DNA of 64,000 nucleotides. Origin: Cordilura impudica (Eukaryota > Arthropoda > Insecta > Diptera > Scathophagidae). The notes under the pieces are model-generated. The model worked only from the letters and a program-made list of their open reading frames with translations. It ran no database searches and had not been told where the DNA came from. The stretch covers positions 160,325,457-160,389,456 of the forward strand of contig OY821519.1 of assembly GCA_963682025.1 (NCBI GenBank), read 5' to 3'. Of the stretch, positions 52,736-63,015 are shown one piece after another (position 1 is the stretch's first letter; the number at the start of each line of letters is the position of its first letter). The translations under genes were made by a program, and so were the position numbers.

Positions 52736-52830
52736 AAAATGAGAGAAAAAAGATAATTTTATACTTACATGAATTTCTTTTGTTAATGTATATGTAACCA
52801 AAGTGGTAAGTGATGAAAAGAAAAATAATA
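52721..52830 (-). repeat. Partial duplicate of the 54226-54330 segment
   Basis: About 105 bp, AACTTTTAAAATGCAAAAAT onward, almost identical to 54226-54330. It contains the 3' end of the STT3B-like exon (exon side from 52769) and its GTAAGT donor. Confidence 0.85.
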
Positions 52831-53418
52831 ATTAAAAGTTAATTCAATAATACTTTAGATACCCCTGATTTTACAAACTAAAATGATTTTTTTGAAATGA
52901 AATCTTAAAGTAATTAATGGGTTACATTAACTTTATAGTTACAGTTCATATTCAAATACATAACATCACCTAACTTACATATCTTCACGGTACTATATGG
53001 TCGCTACAATTCAAAGAATTTTTGTCAGTTTATGTAAAAAAAAAAAAAAAAAAATAAACAATTACACATTTATAATTTTAGTTTAAACTTAATCTAAACA
53101 TGGAAGTGGTATTACCACTTCTCCTGTGGTTTAGTGTCGTTACAGTCATTAGAAACAATAAAAGCTTGGGCAGCATCTTCTTTATTTGTCCTCGAAACTA
53201 TTTCGTAACAACTACTATCCTGCGTAATTTCTGCAGCTTCAAAAGACTTTGGTGTTAATATTTGCTCGGTAACTTCTAAACTTTCTATTCGTGTATAAAG
53301 GCTGTGTTTTTATGTATTTCCAAAGAGTGCTAAAAAAAGATTATTTATATTAATGAATGGATGGTTGGATGGATGAATAAGAAAAACTAAAGCATTGTTT
53401 TATTTATATGAAACTTAC
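52831..53418. other. Non-coding part of insert M
   Basis: AT-rich with an A-run near 53036-53055; no recognisable gene. It could be intronic sequence downstream of the STT3B-like exon c. Confidence 0.5.
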
Positions 53419-54440
53419 CTGTAAATCGAAATAAAATGAAGACCAGGAGGTAGGTTGATGTTCCGAAACCGATGCTATAATGGGTATATGATTTTTAGCA
53501 TGAGAAGGATCTAACAAAGAAATTTTGCTAGTGACGGTTAATAAAGTTCCAACCAATGAAACTATTGTCAGTATGGTCGAAATTATGAATGAAAAATGCC
53601 TCAAAATGTTCTTTAGACATACGCGAACGTAAATAATTAACAAAGGCCTAGATCTGGCATAAACCAAAAACGCCCAAAGCCTAAAAGCCATAACATAAAG
53701 GTTTTATTTTAAGTTTAACGATTGTTACAATTCACTTACCATGTTATACGATGAGAAAAACGACCAGTGAACATTAGAGCCAAGACGTGCAGCGGTATAA
53801 GATTAATCAGGAACACATAACCACCCCAAGAGGATACCATATAAAAATAGACTAAAGCAGACATAGCCGACCAAAATATGGCTCCCGTTTTGAAAGCTTT
53901 TATGCACAAATAATATGTGAGGAGCATACAGAAAATAGCTATGCCTTCATTATCATAGGAACTAGCTACTAATCTTGAGATATAACCGGGTACAATGGAT
54001 CGTCGTCGGCTGCCACCAAACCAGCTCCAGTACTCTAAATGAACAAAAAAAAAAAAAAAAAAAACAGAAAAATTACGCTAGCAACTACGAATGTAACAAC
54101 TTAATTAGCCTAAAATCCATTTATCAATATCAGCTTGTTTTTTAGTACTCATTATGTTTCATACTCTTCCTATCAAGAATAAAAAAAAAACTCATCACGG
54201 TAAAAAGTTGAGGTTATGCCAACTCAACTTTTAAAATGCAAAAATTAGAGAAAAAAGATAATTTTATACTTACATGAATTTCTTTTGTTAATGGATATGT
54301 AACCAAAGTGGTAAGTGATGAAAAGAAAGGGGGCAAAAATACGCAGACATTGCGTATATCCACTGTGGTATTCACTAGCCAAATAGTAACCTGTATAACG
54401 CAGCGCAGTGACCATGAACCCAGGGTATATAGTACCACCG
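53419..54440 (-). pseudogene. STT3B-like gene fragment (oligosaccharyltransferase catalytic subunit), broken
   Basis: Three minus-strand exons. Exon a (54274-54440) gives [20 protein letters not shown]. Exon b (53740-54034) gives [27 protein letters not shown] and [20 protein letters not shown]. Exon c (53419-53680) gives [10 protein letters not shown] and [20 protein letters not shown]. These are transmembrane-loop segments of STT3B. Each exon ends at a GTAAGT donor and exons b and c start after AG. Lesions: a frame shift in exon b near 53990-54010, a stop in exon c at 53648-53650, and absence of the segment normally between GRFSHRI and ALGVFG. The N-terminal DxD part and the WWDYG catalytic motif are missing. 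Presence of introns shows a genomic, not processed, copy. Confidence 0.85.
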
Positions 54441-54441
54441 C

Positions 54442-54960
54442 GATGCCAGGGAAAAAATCACCAAGGTTTTTTTGGGCCAGTCCAAGTGACGATGCCAGGG
54501 AAAAAATCACCAAGGTTTTTTTTGGGCCAATCCAAGTGACGATGCCAGGGAAAAAATCACCAAGGTTTTTTTTGGGCCAGTCCAAGTGACGATGCCAGGG
54601 AAAAAATCACCAAGGTTTTTTTGGGCCAATCCAAGTGACGATGCCAGGGAAAAAATCACCAAGGTTTTTTTGGGCCAGTCCAAGTGACGATGCCAGGGTA
54701 AAAATCACCAAGGTTTTTTTTGGGGCCAATCCAAGTGACGATGCCAGGGAAAAAATCACCAAGGTTTTTTGGGCCAAACCAAGTGACGATGCCAGGGAAA
54801 AAATCACCAAGGTTTTTTTGGGCCAGTCCAAGTGACGATGCCAGGGAAAAAATCACCAAGGTTTTTTTGGGCCAGTCCAAGTGACGATGCCAGGGAAAAA
54901 ATCACCAAGATTTTTTTGGGCCAGTCCAAGTGACGATGCCAGGGAAAAAATCACCAAGGT
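54442..54960. repeat. Satellite: 11 copies of a ~49-bp unit
   Basis: GATGCCAGGGAAAAAATCAC starts at 54442, 54491, 54541, 54591, 54640, 54689, 54740, 54788, 54837, 54886 and 54935 (last copy partial). Units continue CAAGG, T6-T9, GGGCCA(G/A)TCCAAGTGAC. Copies differ mainly in the T-run length, which indicates recent expansion by slippage or unequal exchange. Confidence 0.95.
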
Positions 54961-55688
54961 AATTTTATAATTTATTTTTTTCATTCTACGATAAAAAAAA
55001 CCTTTTTTTCGTTCTTTATCATTTCCATGACTAAGTTTGAAGTTATTGCGAGAAGTGGGGGAGCAAATGTGTGTTGTTGTTTACTATAAACATTTGACCT
55101 TGCGGCAGAATAATTTCAAACTGATTCATTAATACTTGCGAAAAAGTACTTGAAAAATATTGTAACAACCTTAATGTCATAATAACTTCTTTTCTTTTTT
55201 TCCCAAAATTTAATCAAATGACTGCGGTGAGATGCGCGTGTAGTTGCAGAAATAGGTAGGAAATTTTCGCAGGTCCTCGTATAAGGAATGGAATTCCCCA
55301 AACTGTGATCGCCCTTTGTTTAAAGCGTTGTAGACTGATGTTCTATCAAGAACTAGGAAAAAGTTATGGTATACGTTTCGCAATTAGAATGGCAACATCA
55401 ATTGTTCGAAATACAGGTATAGTATCCTGTGAAAAACGCAATATTTACACCCATTATTGGGTGTGTCTTAGAAGTAGCAAGCAGCAGCAGTAGTAAGTTC
55501 AAATGTTACCTGTTTCTTCGTCGTGTTCCCTTCTTGACTCCAAAAACTCCAACCATCGGCGGAGGTGACATTTATTGCGTGGCGTCATCCCTGCTCTTTT
55601 TCCCTCCTTCACCTGAAATTATTGTTGAAAAATATTGTAAGAAAATGAAAACCTTACTGCTGCCTGCCTATATAGAATATTAAAAATT
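54961..55688. other. Insert M, exon-like but unrecognised sequence
   Basis: On the plus strand 55275-55423 reads openly (after TTTTCGCAG) through GIPQTVIALCLKRCRLMFYQ and YGIRFAIRMATSIVRNT to ACAG followed by GTATAG, like an internal exon. On the minus strand 55585-55515 reads MSPPPMVGVFGVKKGTRRRN to CAG followed by GTAACA. I do not recognise either product; they may be fragments of other captured genes or chance. Confidence 0.35.
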
Positions 55689-56833
55689 GTACCGTTTTTG
55701 TAGAGAGTTCAGAAGGGCCTGCATAGCAATGCTAGTGCCCTCCAAAACTACGTTCACTGCTTCGCGAGTGTCTGTTGTCCACGGACGCGAAATTAGCCTA
55801 ACGCTCCGCTTGAAGGTCTCTCGGGTCGTCAATTCCTTCATGTTCAGCTTGTACAGTTCACCCATAAACTCGTCAGGAGGGATCTGGGAGTGAAGCCCCG
55901 GAGCATGACCTTCGGACCTAGCTTTCCGTTTACGGTGACCTCAAGTCCTACCTCCGCGAACTTACTGTTATTTACTAACTTGGTTCTTTCAGCGACTGAA
56001 GGCGTCCGTATGACCGCCTCACCACTCCGAATGGTTTTTACGTCATGAACACGTACTCCCAATGCTGGTCCAACCTGCTCGACAACTCTAGATGCTACCT
56101 CCTTCGGTGTAGCAGTAGTTTTGCTACGTACAACTAACGACCAGGTATCGACCGGAGCCGTGACGGGGCAAGCAGCTGTCTTAGGCGGCATTACAGGGGG
56201 AACAACAATTGGCGCCGGAACAATCGGTGTACCACCCGCAGTCTGAAGGACGTCCAAACGCCCCTTCAACCGTTCATTCTGAATAAGGAAGCTCATCAAC
56301 AACACCTCATACTTACTGATAATAGCAGCTATCCTTCGGACGTCACCAGCCTTTAACCCAGTATCAATTAAGACCTCCAAGAGGTCCGCTGTGACTTCTT
56401 TGAGTTCCACAACAGGGGAGCTCGCCTTGGCGGTGTATCCCTCTGGCGGGATCTTTCCATCAACAACGTTGATACTGGCCTCTTGCGTCTTCTGCGACCC
56501 CCTAAGGTTATCCGTGCTACCAGCTACCTTCCTCCTACCTTCTGCCAACGTACGCGACTCGGGCCGTTCGAGAAGGTCAGCTTCAGAAGAAGCTCTTGCG
56601 GCAGGGGGTGAACTCGGTTTGAACCGCTTTTCCACCCCTTTGACCTTATCCGCATCGCCCCGAACCGCTTTGCCAGCAGACACCACCGTCACCTCGTCGT
56701 CAGTCTCCGAGTCCGAGTTTCGTACGATCTTCCGTGTCTTCGGTAACTCGTCAGTCCCGTTCCCGTCCGTTTCCGTCCCTTCACCATTAAGGCCACTCGA
56801 GCCCTTCCTCGCCGTGCCCTTTTTGGGCGGCAT
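55680..56833 (-). pseudogene. L ORF1, N-terminal and central part
   Basis: The ATG at 56831-56833 (MPPKKGTARKGSSGLNGEG) opens a Ser/Glu/Lys-rich, probably disordered region, followed by a helical segment (LLEVLIDTGLKAGDVRRIAA) and an RRM-like domain (SLVVRSKTTATPKEVASRVV, VHDVKTIRSGEAVIRTPSVA). The frame shifts near 55870-55890 and continues in 55680-55865 (MKELTTRETFKRSVRLISRP, VVLEGTSIAMQALLNS), then meets insert M. This is the usual ORF1 layout of R1/Jockey elements. Confidence 0.82.
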
Positions 56834-57127
56834 ACCCACTAAAAATCAGATAACACTAAAAAATTTATAAGTACTTACTCGCATCAGTCACTAAAATCAC
56901 TTTATAACAAAAATTAATTATTTTAATAATTTCGGATATTTGTCGCGGTAACCAATAAAAATACCAGAAATCAACAAAACAAAATTAATTTTATATAAAA
57001 ACACTTTCTAGCTCACACACGATTTACTCTAATTCGAAAAACACAAGTAGCGCGACAAAATGAAAAAATTCAATTTTTACCGCGACTGAATAGTCAACCG
57101 TACTATTCAGCTGTCACAACTCGAATG
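56834..57127 (-). other. L 5' untranslated region
   Basis: AT-rich until 57050, then more mixed. It contains a perfect hairpin at 57086-57110 only 17 bp from the 5' end. Confidence 0.6.
57086..57110. repeat. Hairpin near the 5' end of L
   Basis: CTGAATAGT (57086-57094), loop CAACCGT, ACTATTCAG (57102-57110): 9 perfect base pairs. Confidence 0.85.
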
Positions 57128-57140
57128 ATAGCACAGCAAG
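57128..57140. repeat. Target-site duplication of L, right copy
   Basis: ATAGCACAGCAAG, matching 48937-48949. Confidence 0.92.
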
Positions 57141-57468
57141 GTAGTATCAAACACAGCAAGGTAGTTTTTTCTTCCAGTTGTAATAGGCAAGTGATTTTTA
57201 TTAAATATACAAGAAGTGTAGTTAGCTGACAAAAGTAAGTTTGAAGTTTCAATAAGTTAAACGGGAGTACCGCTAAAGATAAAAACAGGTTTCTTGGTAT
57301 ACAATTATCAAAAAAAAAAAAAAATACAATTACATCAAAGTAATAATATATTTGGCGTACAAAGCTAAAAAGAACAAAATGTGTACACTTTGTAGCATAA
57401 TTATACTGAAAAGTTTTAATATTATAATTAATCTCAAAAATTATAATTAAATTACATGATATGCGTCA
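57141..57468 (-). repeat. Element K, 3' LTR, right piece
   Basis: Continues GTAGTATCAAACACAGCAAG and matches 63121-63435, with small indels (an extra ~9 bases near 57237 and longer A-runs). It ends ATATGCGTCA. Confidence 0.9.
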
Positions 57469-57484
57469 ACATGCTCCCCCACTA
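57469..57484 (-). other. Element K polypurine tract
   Basis: Minus strand AGTGGGGGAGCATGT just before the LTR start TGACGC. Confidence 0.7.
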
Positions 57485-57676
57485 AGGACGACAGTACTTA
57501 AATCACGGAAGCATCATCAGATTGAGACATATCATTAGCTCCATTTTCATGAAAAGAGTAGTTTGTAGGCAAAAACGCGATTTTCGATATTGGTCGTTTA
57601 AAGGTTTTTCCATTTAAAAATAGAGTTACCACCCTTACCAGATTATCTGTACCAGCATGAACTTCTTTAACACGTG

Positions 57677-58675
57677 CTAGCGGCTATTCCCTGGGGAGCA
57701 TCGCTCATCTAAAACTACAACTAAATCTCCAATTTCAGCATTTTTAGACAGTAGTAACCATTTTGGTCTGGCTTGAAGACGACACAACCATTCGTTTGCC
57801 CGTCGACTCCAAAAGTGTTGTTTCATCTTTTCCACCACTTTCCACCTACTAATCCGATCAATATTAGCGTTGAGTAGATCTTCATCAGGAACATTGTGAG
57901 TTGGTTCACCAATTAAAAAATGAGCCGGAGTAAGGGCATTACAATCGGAGGGTTCTGAATTTAGTGGACAAAGTGGTCTTGAATTTAGGCAATTTTCGAT
58001 TTGCGCCAACAACGTTATTAATTCTTCAAACGTTTAAATCCGATTCACCATAACCCTTTTTAAGTGGTACTTTGTGGATTTCACGCCAGCCTCCCACAGA
58101 GCACCGAAATTTGGTGAGGCTGGAGGTACAAAGTGCCAAGTTGTTCCACGGGAAGCGAGTTGTTCAAGTAAACTGTCTGGTAATGATGACTTATTGCGGT
58201 GGTAAATTATTTGAAGCTCTTTACTTGCCCCAACGAAGTTAGTGCCGCAATCAGAATATAGGTCAGTGCAAACACCACGACGAGCAACAAACCTTCGAAA
58301 TGCAGCCACAAATGATTCGGTAGATAAACTGGTAACAGCTTCCAAGTGCAGTGCCTCTGTTACCATACAAACAAATAAACAAATGTACCCTTTGGTTGTC
58401 ACGGAGTTTCGAGCTGTGGACTGCTTTATGGTTATTGGACCAGCATAGTCAACACCGCTGTGCTTAAAAGGGCGAGCCGGCTTTAAGCGAACACTTGGGA
58501 GATTACCCATCAATTGTTGAGCAGCTTTTGCATTATATTTAAAGCAAACTGTGCATTTGCGTAATATTAGCTTAGCGATGTTTCTCCCATAGATAATCCA
58601 ATACTCCCTTGCAATATATGAAAGCATTTGAATCAAACCACCATGGAGAGTTTTATAATGTGCATCTAGAAACAA
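57677..58675 (-). pseudogene. Element K integrase core and C-terminal domain
   Basis: 58034-58675 holds a HHCC-type finger end (CTVCFKYNAKAAQQLMGNLP), then FKHSGVDYAGPITI (first Asp), YSDCGTNFVGA (second Asp) and GALWEAGVKSTKYHL (Glu). 57677-58012 continues with the region LTPAHFLIGEPTHNVPDEDL and WLLLSKNAEIGDLVVVLDER, typical of the BEL/Pao C-terminus. A frame shift at about 58012-58040 separates them. Confidence 0.88.
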
Positions 58676-59490
58676 AATATATGATAATGGATTGTTTTGT
58701 TAAGTAAAATGGGGTGTTTAGAGCAATATGTCAAGTTAGAATTTTGTATTCTCCCGCCAACTCTTAAAATATTAAAAGAATCAACAAATGGGCACAACCT
58801 AGCAAGTGAATTATTTGTGGTTATTTGACCTTTCTTTTGAAGCTCATTCAATTCGTCAATGAAATCTATTTTTTGCGAAGTTCTAATGAGTTCGTTACGA
58901 GAAAATTTTAGCTCTTTGGTTGTTAGAAATCCTGTCATCTTACTGATGTCTGTGCCTTGCGATTTTTTTTGATAATATGAATTAATGAAATTATTTTTAA
59001 AACGCAGTATGTAGGCAGTAACTCGAATAAGTTTGCTCAGAGAGGAAAATTTGGTTAGCAATTAAGGATACTCTTTAACTTCGACATTCGTTGAGTGTGC
59101 ATTTATAATGGGTTCATCTTCAACATCATCTATAATATCAAAACTAAGCTTTGGTTGTTTTGGCCAATTTTCTGGCATTTCCTTAAGCCATTTTGGACCA
59201 CTCCACCATAGATCATGTTGAACCAGTTCTTTGGATGGTATTCCCCTTGAAGCGCAATCGGCAGGATTGTCACGTGACGAAATGTATTTCCATTGACAAT
59301 TGGTTGATTTACGTTGAATTTCTGCCACCCTATTTCCCACAAAAACAGGCCACCTGGATGATTGTCCGCGAATCCAAGAGAGTACGGTGGTGCTATCAGT
59401 CCAAAGTAGGACTTGCGAAATTTCTTGATCGATCGAAGACGTAATTCTTTCAACAAGATTCACTAACAAACTAGCTCCACATAACTCCAT
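58666..59490 (-). pseudogene. Element K RNase H and linker
   Basis: 59062-59490 has LLWTDSTTVLSWIRGQSSRW and the ISSRDNPADCASRGI motif typical of BEL/Pao RNase H, ending PKWLKEMPENWP. 58666-59061 is the linker to integrase (LRVGGRIQNSNLTYCSKHPI). A stop near 59061 separates them. Confidence 0.85.
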
Positions 59491-59607
59491 TCTAGTTATG
59501 GTTAGACGCTTTAACGGACCAGCTTTAGTTTTAGATTGCAGTAGACTTATTTGAACAATTCCATCATAAGAAATAGTTTTTGCGTAGACAGCAGCGGCAT
59601 ATGCAAG

Positions 59608-60877
59608 TTAAGAGGAATCACAGAATCCATGGATTTCAAGCTTGACATATTTATTCAGACCAATCCATCTTGGAATTTTTAATTCTTCGAGATCCTTTAG
59701 ATTTTTTCGGTATTCCAACCACTTTGTCTTAAGATTTTCAGGAAGGTTGTCATTCCAGTCAATTCCTAGTAACCATAGGTTTTGAAATTTAATTTTTGCT
59801 AGTATCGTAGTGGGAGCTAACCAACCCAGTGGGTCGAAAAGTTTCGCTGCGTCAGAATTGCTTTCAAAATTCATCTTAAAGGAGAAACAGTCATCATTCG
59901 TATTCCATTGAAGACCAAGAGCCTTTACGGTATTACCATCATTGATTTCAAGAACTCTAGAGTTTTCTCTAAATTCTACAGGAATAAGGTCTAACAATTC
60001 TTTTGAGTTTGTTGTCCACTTTCTCAGATTAAAGTTTCCTTCTGATAACATTTTACATAATTGCGTGTATAACTCATAGGCTTCCTCTAAACTATCAGCG
60101 CCAGAGATGACGTCATCTACATATGAATCTGAATTGGGTACTTTGCTGGCTAAAGGATACTTTTTACTTTCATCATGGGATAATTGTTGTAGAACTATTA
60201 TTGAAAGAAATAGAGCAGGCGTTGTGCCATACGTAACTGTCGAGAGATTATAAATAGAGATTTCACTAGAATTTGCATTTCTCCATAAAATTTGTTGATA
60301 TTTGTGTTGGTTTTCAACAACACGAATTTGCCAAACATTTTCTCGAGGTCTGCCCGAAAACCTATTTTAAAACGTCTCCATCTATTTATAATAGTTGGCA
60401 GATTATTTTGTAGTGCAGGGCTTGCAGCTAACTCTTCGTTTAAACAAGATTGTAAGGCTCTTTTACAACTTCATCAAACACTACTCTTAACTTAGTAGTT
60501 GAGCTATTTGCCTCCAAAACACCATGATGGGGTAAAAAGAAACCATTTTGTTTTAAGTCACGCGGATAAGTTCCGACCTTAGTCATGTGTCCAAGACTCT
60601 CATATTCTTCCATAAATTCTCGATAAAGCTTCCCAAAAGAGGGGTTTGCAACACATTTAGCTTCAACATTTTTTAAGCGAGCAAGTGCACTATAATCCGT
60701 GTGGCCAAAACAAGGAAGAGGTTGGCCTTTAAGTAAAGCTTTAAAAGGTAATGAAATAGTATAACGACCACTGTGATCGCGAGTCGTTGTGTTTTTAAAA
60801 TGTTGTTCACACTGTTTCACCTCTTCAGTTAAAACTCGTTTTTCTAAAAATTCTTCTTGCTCCCAAAAAGCACGCAT
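59608..60877 (-). pseudogene. Element K reverse transcriptase
   Basis: 60440-60877 is the N-terminal RT part (FWEQEEFLEKRVLTEEVKQC, GRYTISLPFKALLKGQPLPC, KTRVVFDEV-like end). The middle is broken by shifts at 60290-60440. SYVDDVISGADSLEEAYELY has the YVDD box at 60112-60123. 59608-60051 continues with LSEGNFNLRKWTTNSKELLD and LFDPLGWLAPTTILAKIKFQ. All parts belong to the BEL/Pao RT; the frame is not continuous. Confidence 0.85.
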
Positions 60878-60970
60878 AAATTAACGTTGATCTTATTTTG
60901 ATACGATAAAGTTGCAATAGGCTCAGAGACTATCCACCCAAAATGTGTCAATTGTAAGAAAATACTTTTA

Positions 60971-61540
60971 CTAAATTTTTGTTGTTGTGGTAAAATAATG
61001 TTTCCAAACATCACCACCAAGTAACAGATCAATCTCTCCAGTTTTAAAAAATGTAGGATCAGCCAAGTAAAATTTTGACGAATCAGGTAGAATTTTTTTA
61101 TCGAGCGATAGCGGTTGATACGATGTTATTTTTGGCAAAACAAAGGCTTTACAGTCTAATCTAAATTGAGCTTCAGAATCCGAAAAAAGTGCGAATTTAA
61201 CAAATATCCTTGTAATATAGGGTTGATTTCCACCAACTCCACTAATTTGGGCAAAAATTTTATTCATAGAAAGTCTTAAAGAATCAACAGCATTTTGAGT
61301 TATAAAACTTGCTTGTGCACATTGATCAAGTATAGCACGAAGATGAAAGTTGCCATGTGGCGTTTTTAAAACTACTCTAATTGTTGCTAAAAGAACTTGC
61401 GGTATAATTTCATTATTGAGTGTACCACGTTTACAAACAATATTAGTTGATACATTATCAGCAGAATGTCCAGCTGTTGAAGGATAAGATGCAACTTGAC
61501 GGCTTGAATTATTACTGTCAATGTCGTTTGTAGTAAACAA
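60971..61540 (-). pseudogene. Element K aspartic protease (A17/DUF1758-like)
   Basis: The catalytic loop reads RAILDQCAQASFI; most BEL/Pao proteases have DQGSQ/DTGAQ-like residues here, so Gly is replaced by Cys. ISGVGGNQPYITRIFVKFAL and IDLLLGGDVWKHYF, the closing motif, follow. The frame ends at 60971 with a shift into RT. Confidence 0.75.
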
Positions 61541-61585
61541 ATTGTGTAATGTTGTGTGATGATTTTGTTGACAGGACTGACAACG

Positions 61586-62762
61586 TTACGATGTCTGACA
61601 ATTGTAACTAAAATGACCCACGTTAAGACAATTGCGACATATTCCTTTTGAATTTAAAAACTCTCGTTTGGCATCATGTGTCATGGCAGCGAATTTAAAA
61701 CATTTAAATAAAAGGTGACGCTTGTTACAGCAAAGGCAGTTTGCGTCGTTATTAGCAGTAATTAAATGAATATTACGTCGAAAGTTGTTCCTTGTTCGAA
61801 TTTGATACGAGTTAGTAGTAGACGTTCTTGTAGAAGGTGCAAAATTGGGTTGATTTGTATCATTTAGTGTCTCTAAAGTTCTAAAAGAAATTTCTAGAAA
61901 ATTAAACAAGTCATTTAAAGGAGGGATTTCAGTAGAAGCCTTTAGTGACTGTCCCCACTCCTTACGAGTTTGCCTATCAAGCTTGTTTACTGTCATATAA
62001 ATCAGAAGCGCATCCCAGCCCTCAGTAGAAACCTCCAAAGCACGAAGAAGACATAGACTATTACGAGTCATGTCTAAAATAATTTGAATGCTTTCAGCCG
62101 ATCCAGTAGAGTTAGGTATAGAAAAAAGTTTTTGTAAGAGTGTGTCAACAATTTTCCTTTTATTGTGATATCGATGATAAGGGTGTTCCAAGCCAATATG
62201 TAGTAAGCGTCAGAAGCAGGATATTCGCTTACTATGTCCAATGGAGTTCCTGAACATGAACCCTTTAAAAAGTAGTATTTTTGAACATTACTTAAACCAT
62301 GATTGTTGTGGACAAGAGAAACAAACATATCTTTATATGATATCCAAGTTAAATAATCGCCCGAAAATGTTGGAATATCAATTTTAGGCAGACGAACCTC
62401 ATCAGGCATGGTCTCGTTGCGCCTGTGGGAGGGGGCAGCAAAAGTGGAATGTAAACCCAATGAGGGGGGATTACTAGCATCTTTCATGAAATCAAGCAGT
62501 TGACTTTTCAAAGAAAAAAATTCATCTTGAAATTGATAAAAAACTCTTCAGCAAAATAAGGAGTATCACTCATAGTTATTGAATTGTCATGCAACTGACT
62601 ATGTTTTTCTTTAAATAATTGGAAAGTTTGTTCAATTTCATCGAAAATGGTCTGAGCAAACCCATAAGTTTTTCCTGACTTTATTTCATAACTTCGAATA
62701 ATTCGTTTTAAATGATTAAACAAAACCTTTTGCTCTTCGATCATAAATGAAATATCCGTCAT
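61586..62762 (-). pseudogene. Element K gag (DUF1759-like) with Cys/His segment
   Basis: The ATG at 62760-62762 starts a helical N-terminus (62508-62762). 62074-62511 carries the DUF1759 signature (VRLPKIDIPTFSGDYLTWIS, NVQKYYFLKGSCSGTPLDIV). 61586-62191 carries its second half (NSLCLLRALEVSTEGWDALL) and a CLCCNKRHLLFKC ... CRNCLNVGHFSYNC zinc-finger region. Shifts at about 62510 and 62190 break the frame. Confidence 0.85.
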
Positions 62763-62995
62763 TTTAGATACTAATTTAAAATTTCATTAAATACATACAG
62801 TTTTATTGCAGACTTCACCAACAGTAACGCAAGATCTCAAACCTTTCCAACGAAATTGTTCCACTATTTCCAACGAAAGCAGCACCGCCAATTAGTTCCC
62901 AAACGGCAAGTCAATAGAAGACAGGTCCTTTCAATATACGGCAGTACAACAATATTTTCAATTTCTTTTCCAATATAGTTAAATTTCATCTAAAG

Positions 62996-63014
62996 TTCCC
63001 TGGTTTCGGCACCA
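62996..63014 (-). other. Element K primer-binding site
   Basis: Minus strand TGGTGCCGAAACCAGGGAA one base from the LTR end; this sequence type (TGGTGCCGAAACC...) is usual in BEL/Pao elements. Confidence 0.7.
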
Positions 63015-63015
63015 A

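Larger units (their letters stand above)
52735..55688. other. Insert M inside L ORF1: foreign ~2.9-kb segment
   Basis: ORF1 of L is interrupted between LLNS (near 55705) and STLLHKVVQ (near 52722). The inserted DNA carries STT3B-like exons with intact splice donors, a partial duplication of one exon (52721-52825 against 54226-54330) and an 11-copy satellite. No transposase or terminal inverted repeats are visible. Capture of intron-containing gene fragments without terminal repeats recalls Helitrons, but the diagnostic ends were not found. Confidence 0.65.
48950..57127 (-). mobile_element. Element L: R1-clade-like non-LTR retrotransposon, carrying insert M
   Basis: An 8.2-kb insertion with a 13-bp target duplication. 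On the minus strand from 57127: 5' UTR with a hairpin, ORF1 with Ser/Pro-rich N-terminus and CCHC knuckles, ORF2 with an APE-type endonuclease and RT, then a GC-richer 3' UTR without poly-A. LVQEPYATNGCVRGLP in the endonuclease and the C-terminal Cys/His segment fit the R1 clade. ORF1 is split by about 2.9 kb of foreign sequence (52735-55688). Frame breaks in ORF1 and RT make it inactive. Base composition is clearly richer in GC than the surroundings. Confidence 0.88.

Noticed and set aside
54214..54880. Long minus- and plus-strand ORFs through the satellite ([17 protein letters not shown] repeats)
   Set aside because: Repeat length near 49 bp keeps changing frame; ORFs arise because the unit lacks stops, not from a repetitive protein.
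54442..54960. Regularly spaced repeats that could suggest a CRISPR array
   Set aside because: Copies are directly head-to-tail without unique spacers, in eukaryotic DNA beside STT3B-like exons; this is a satellite.
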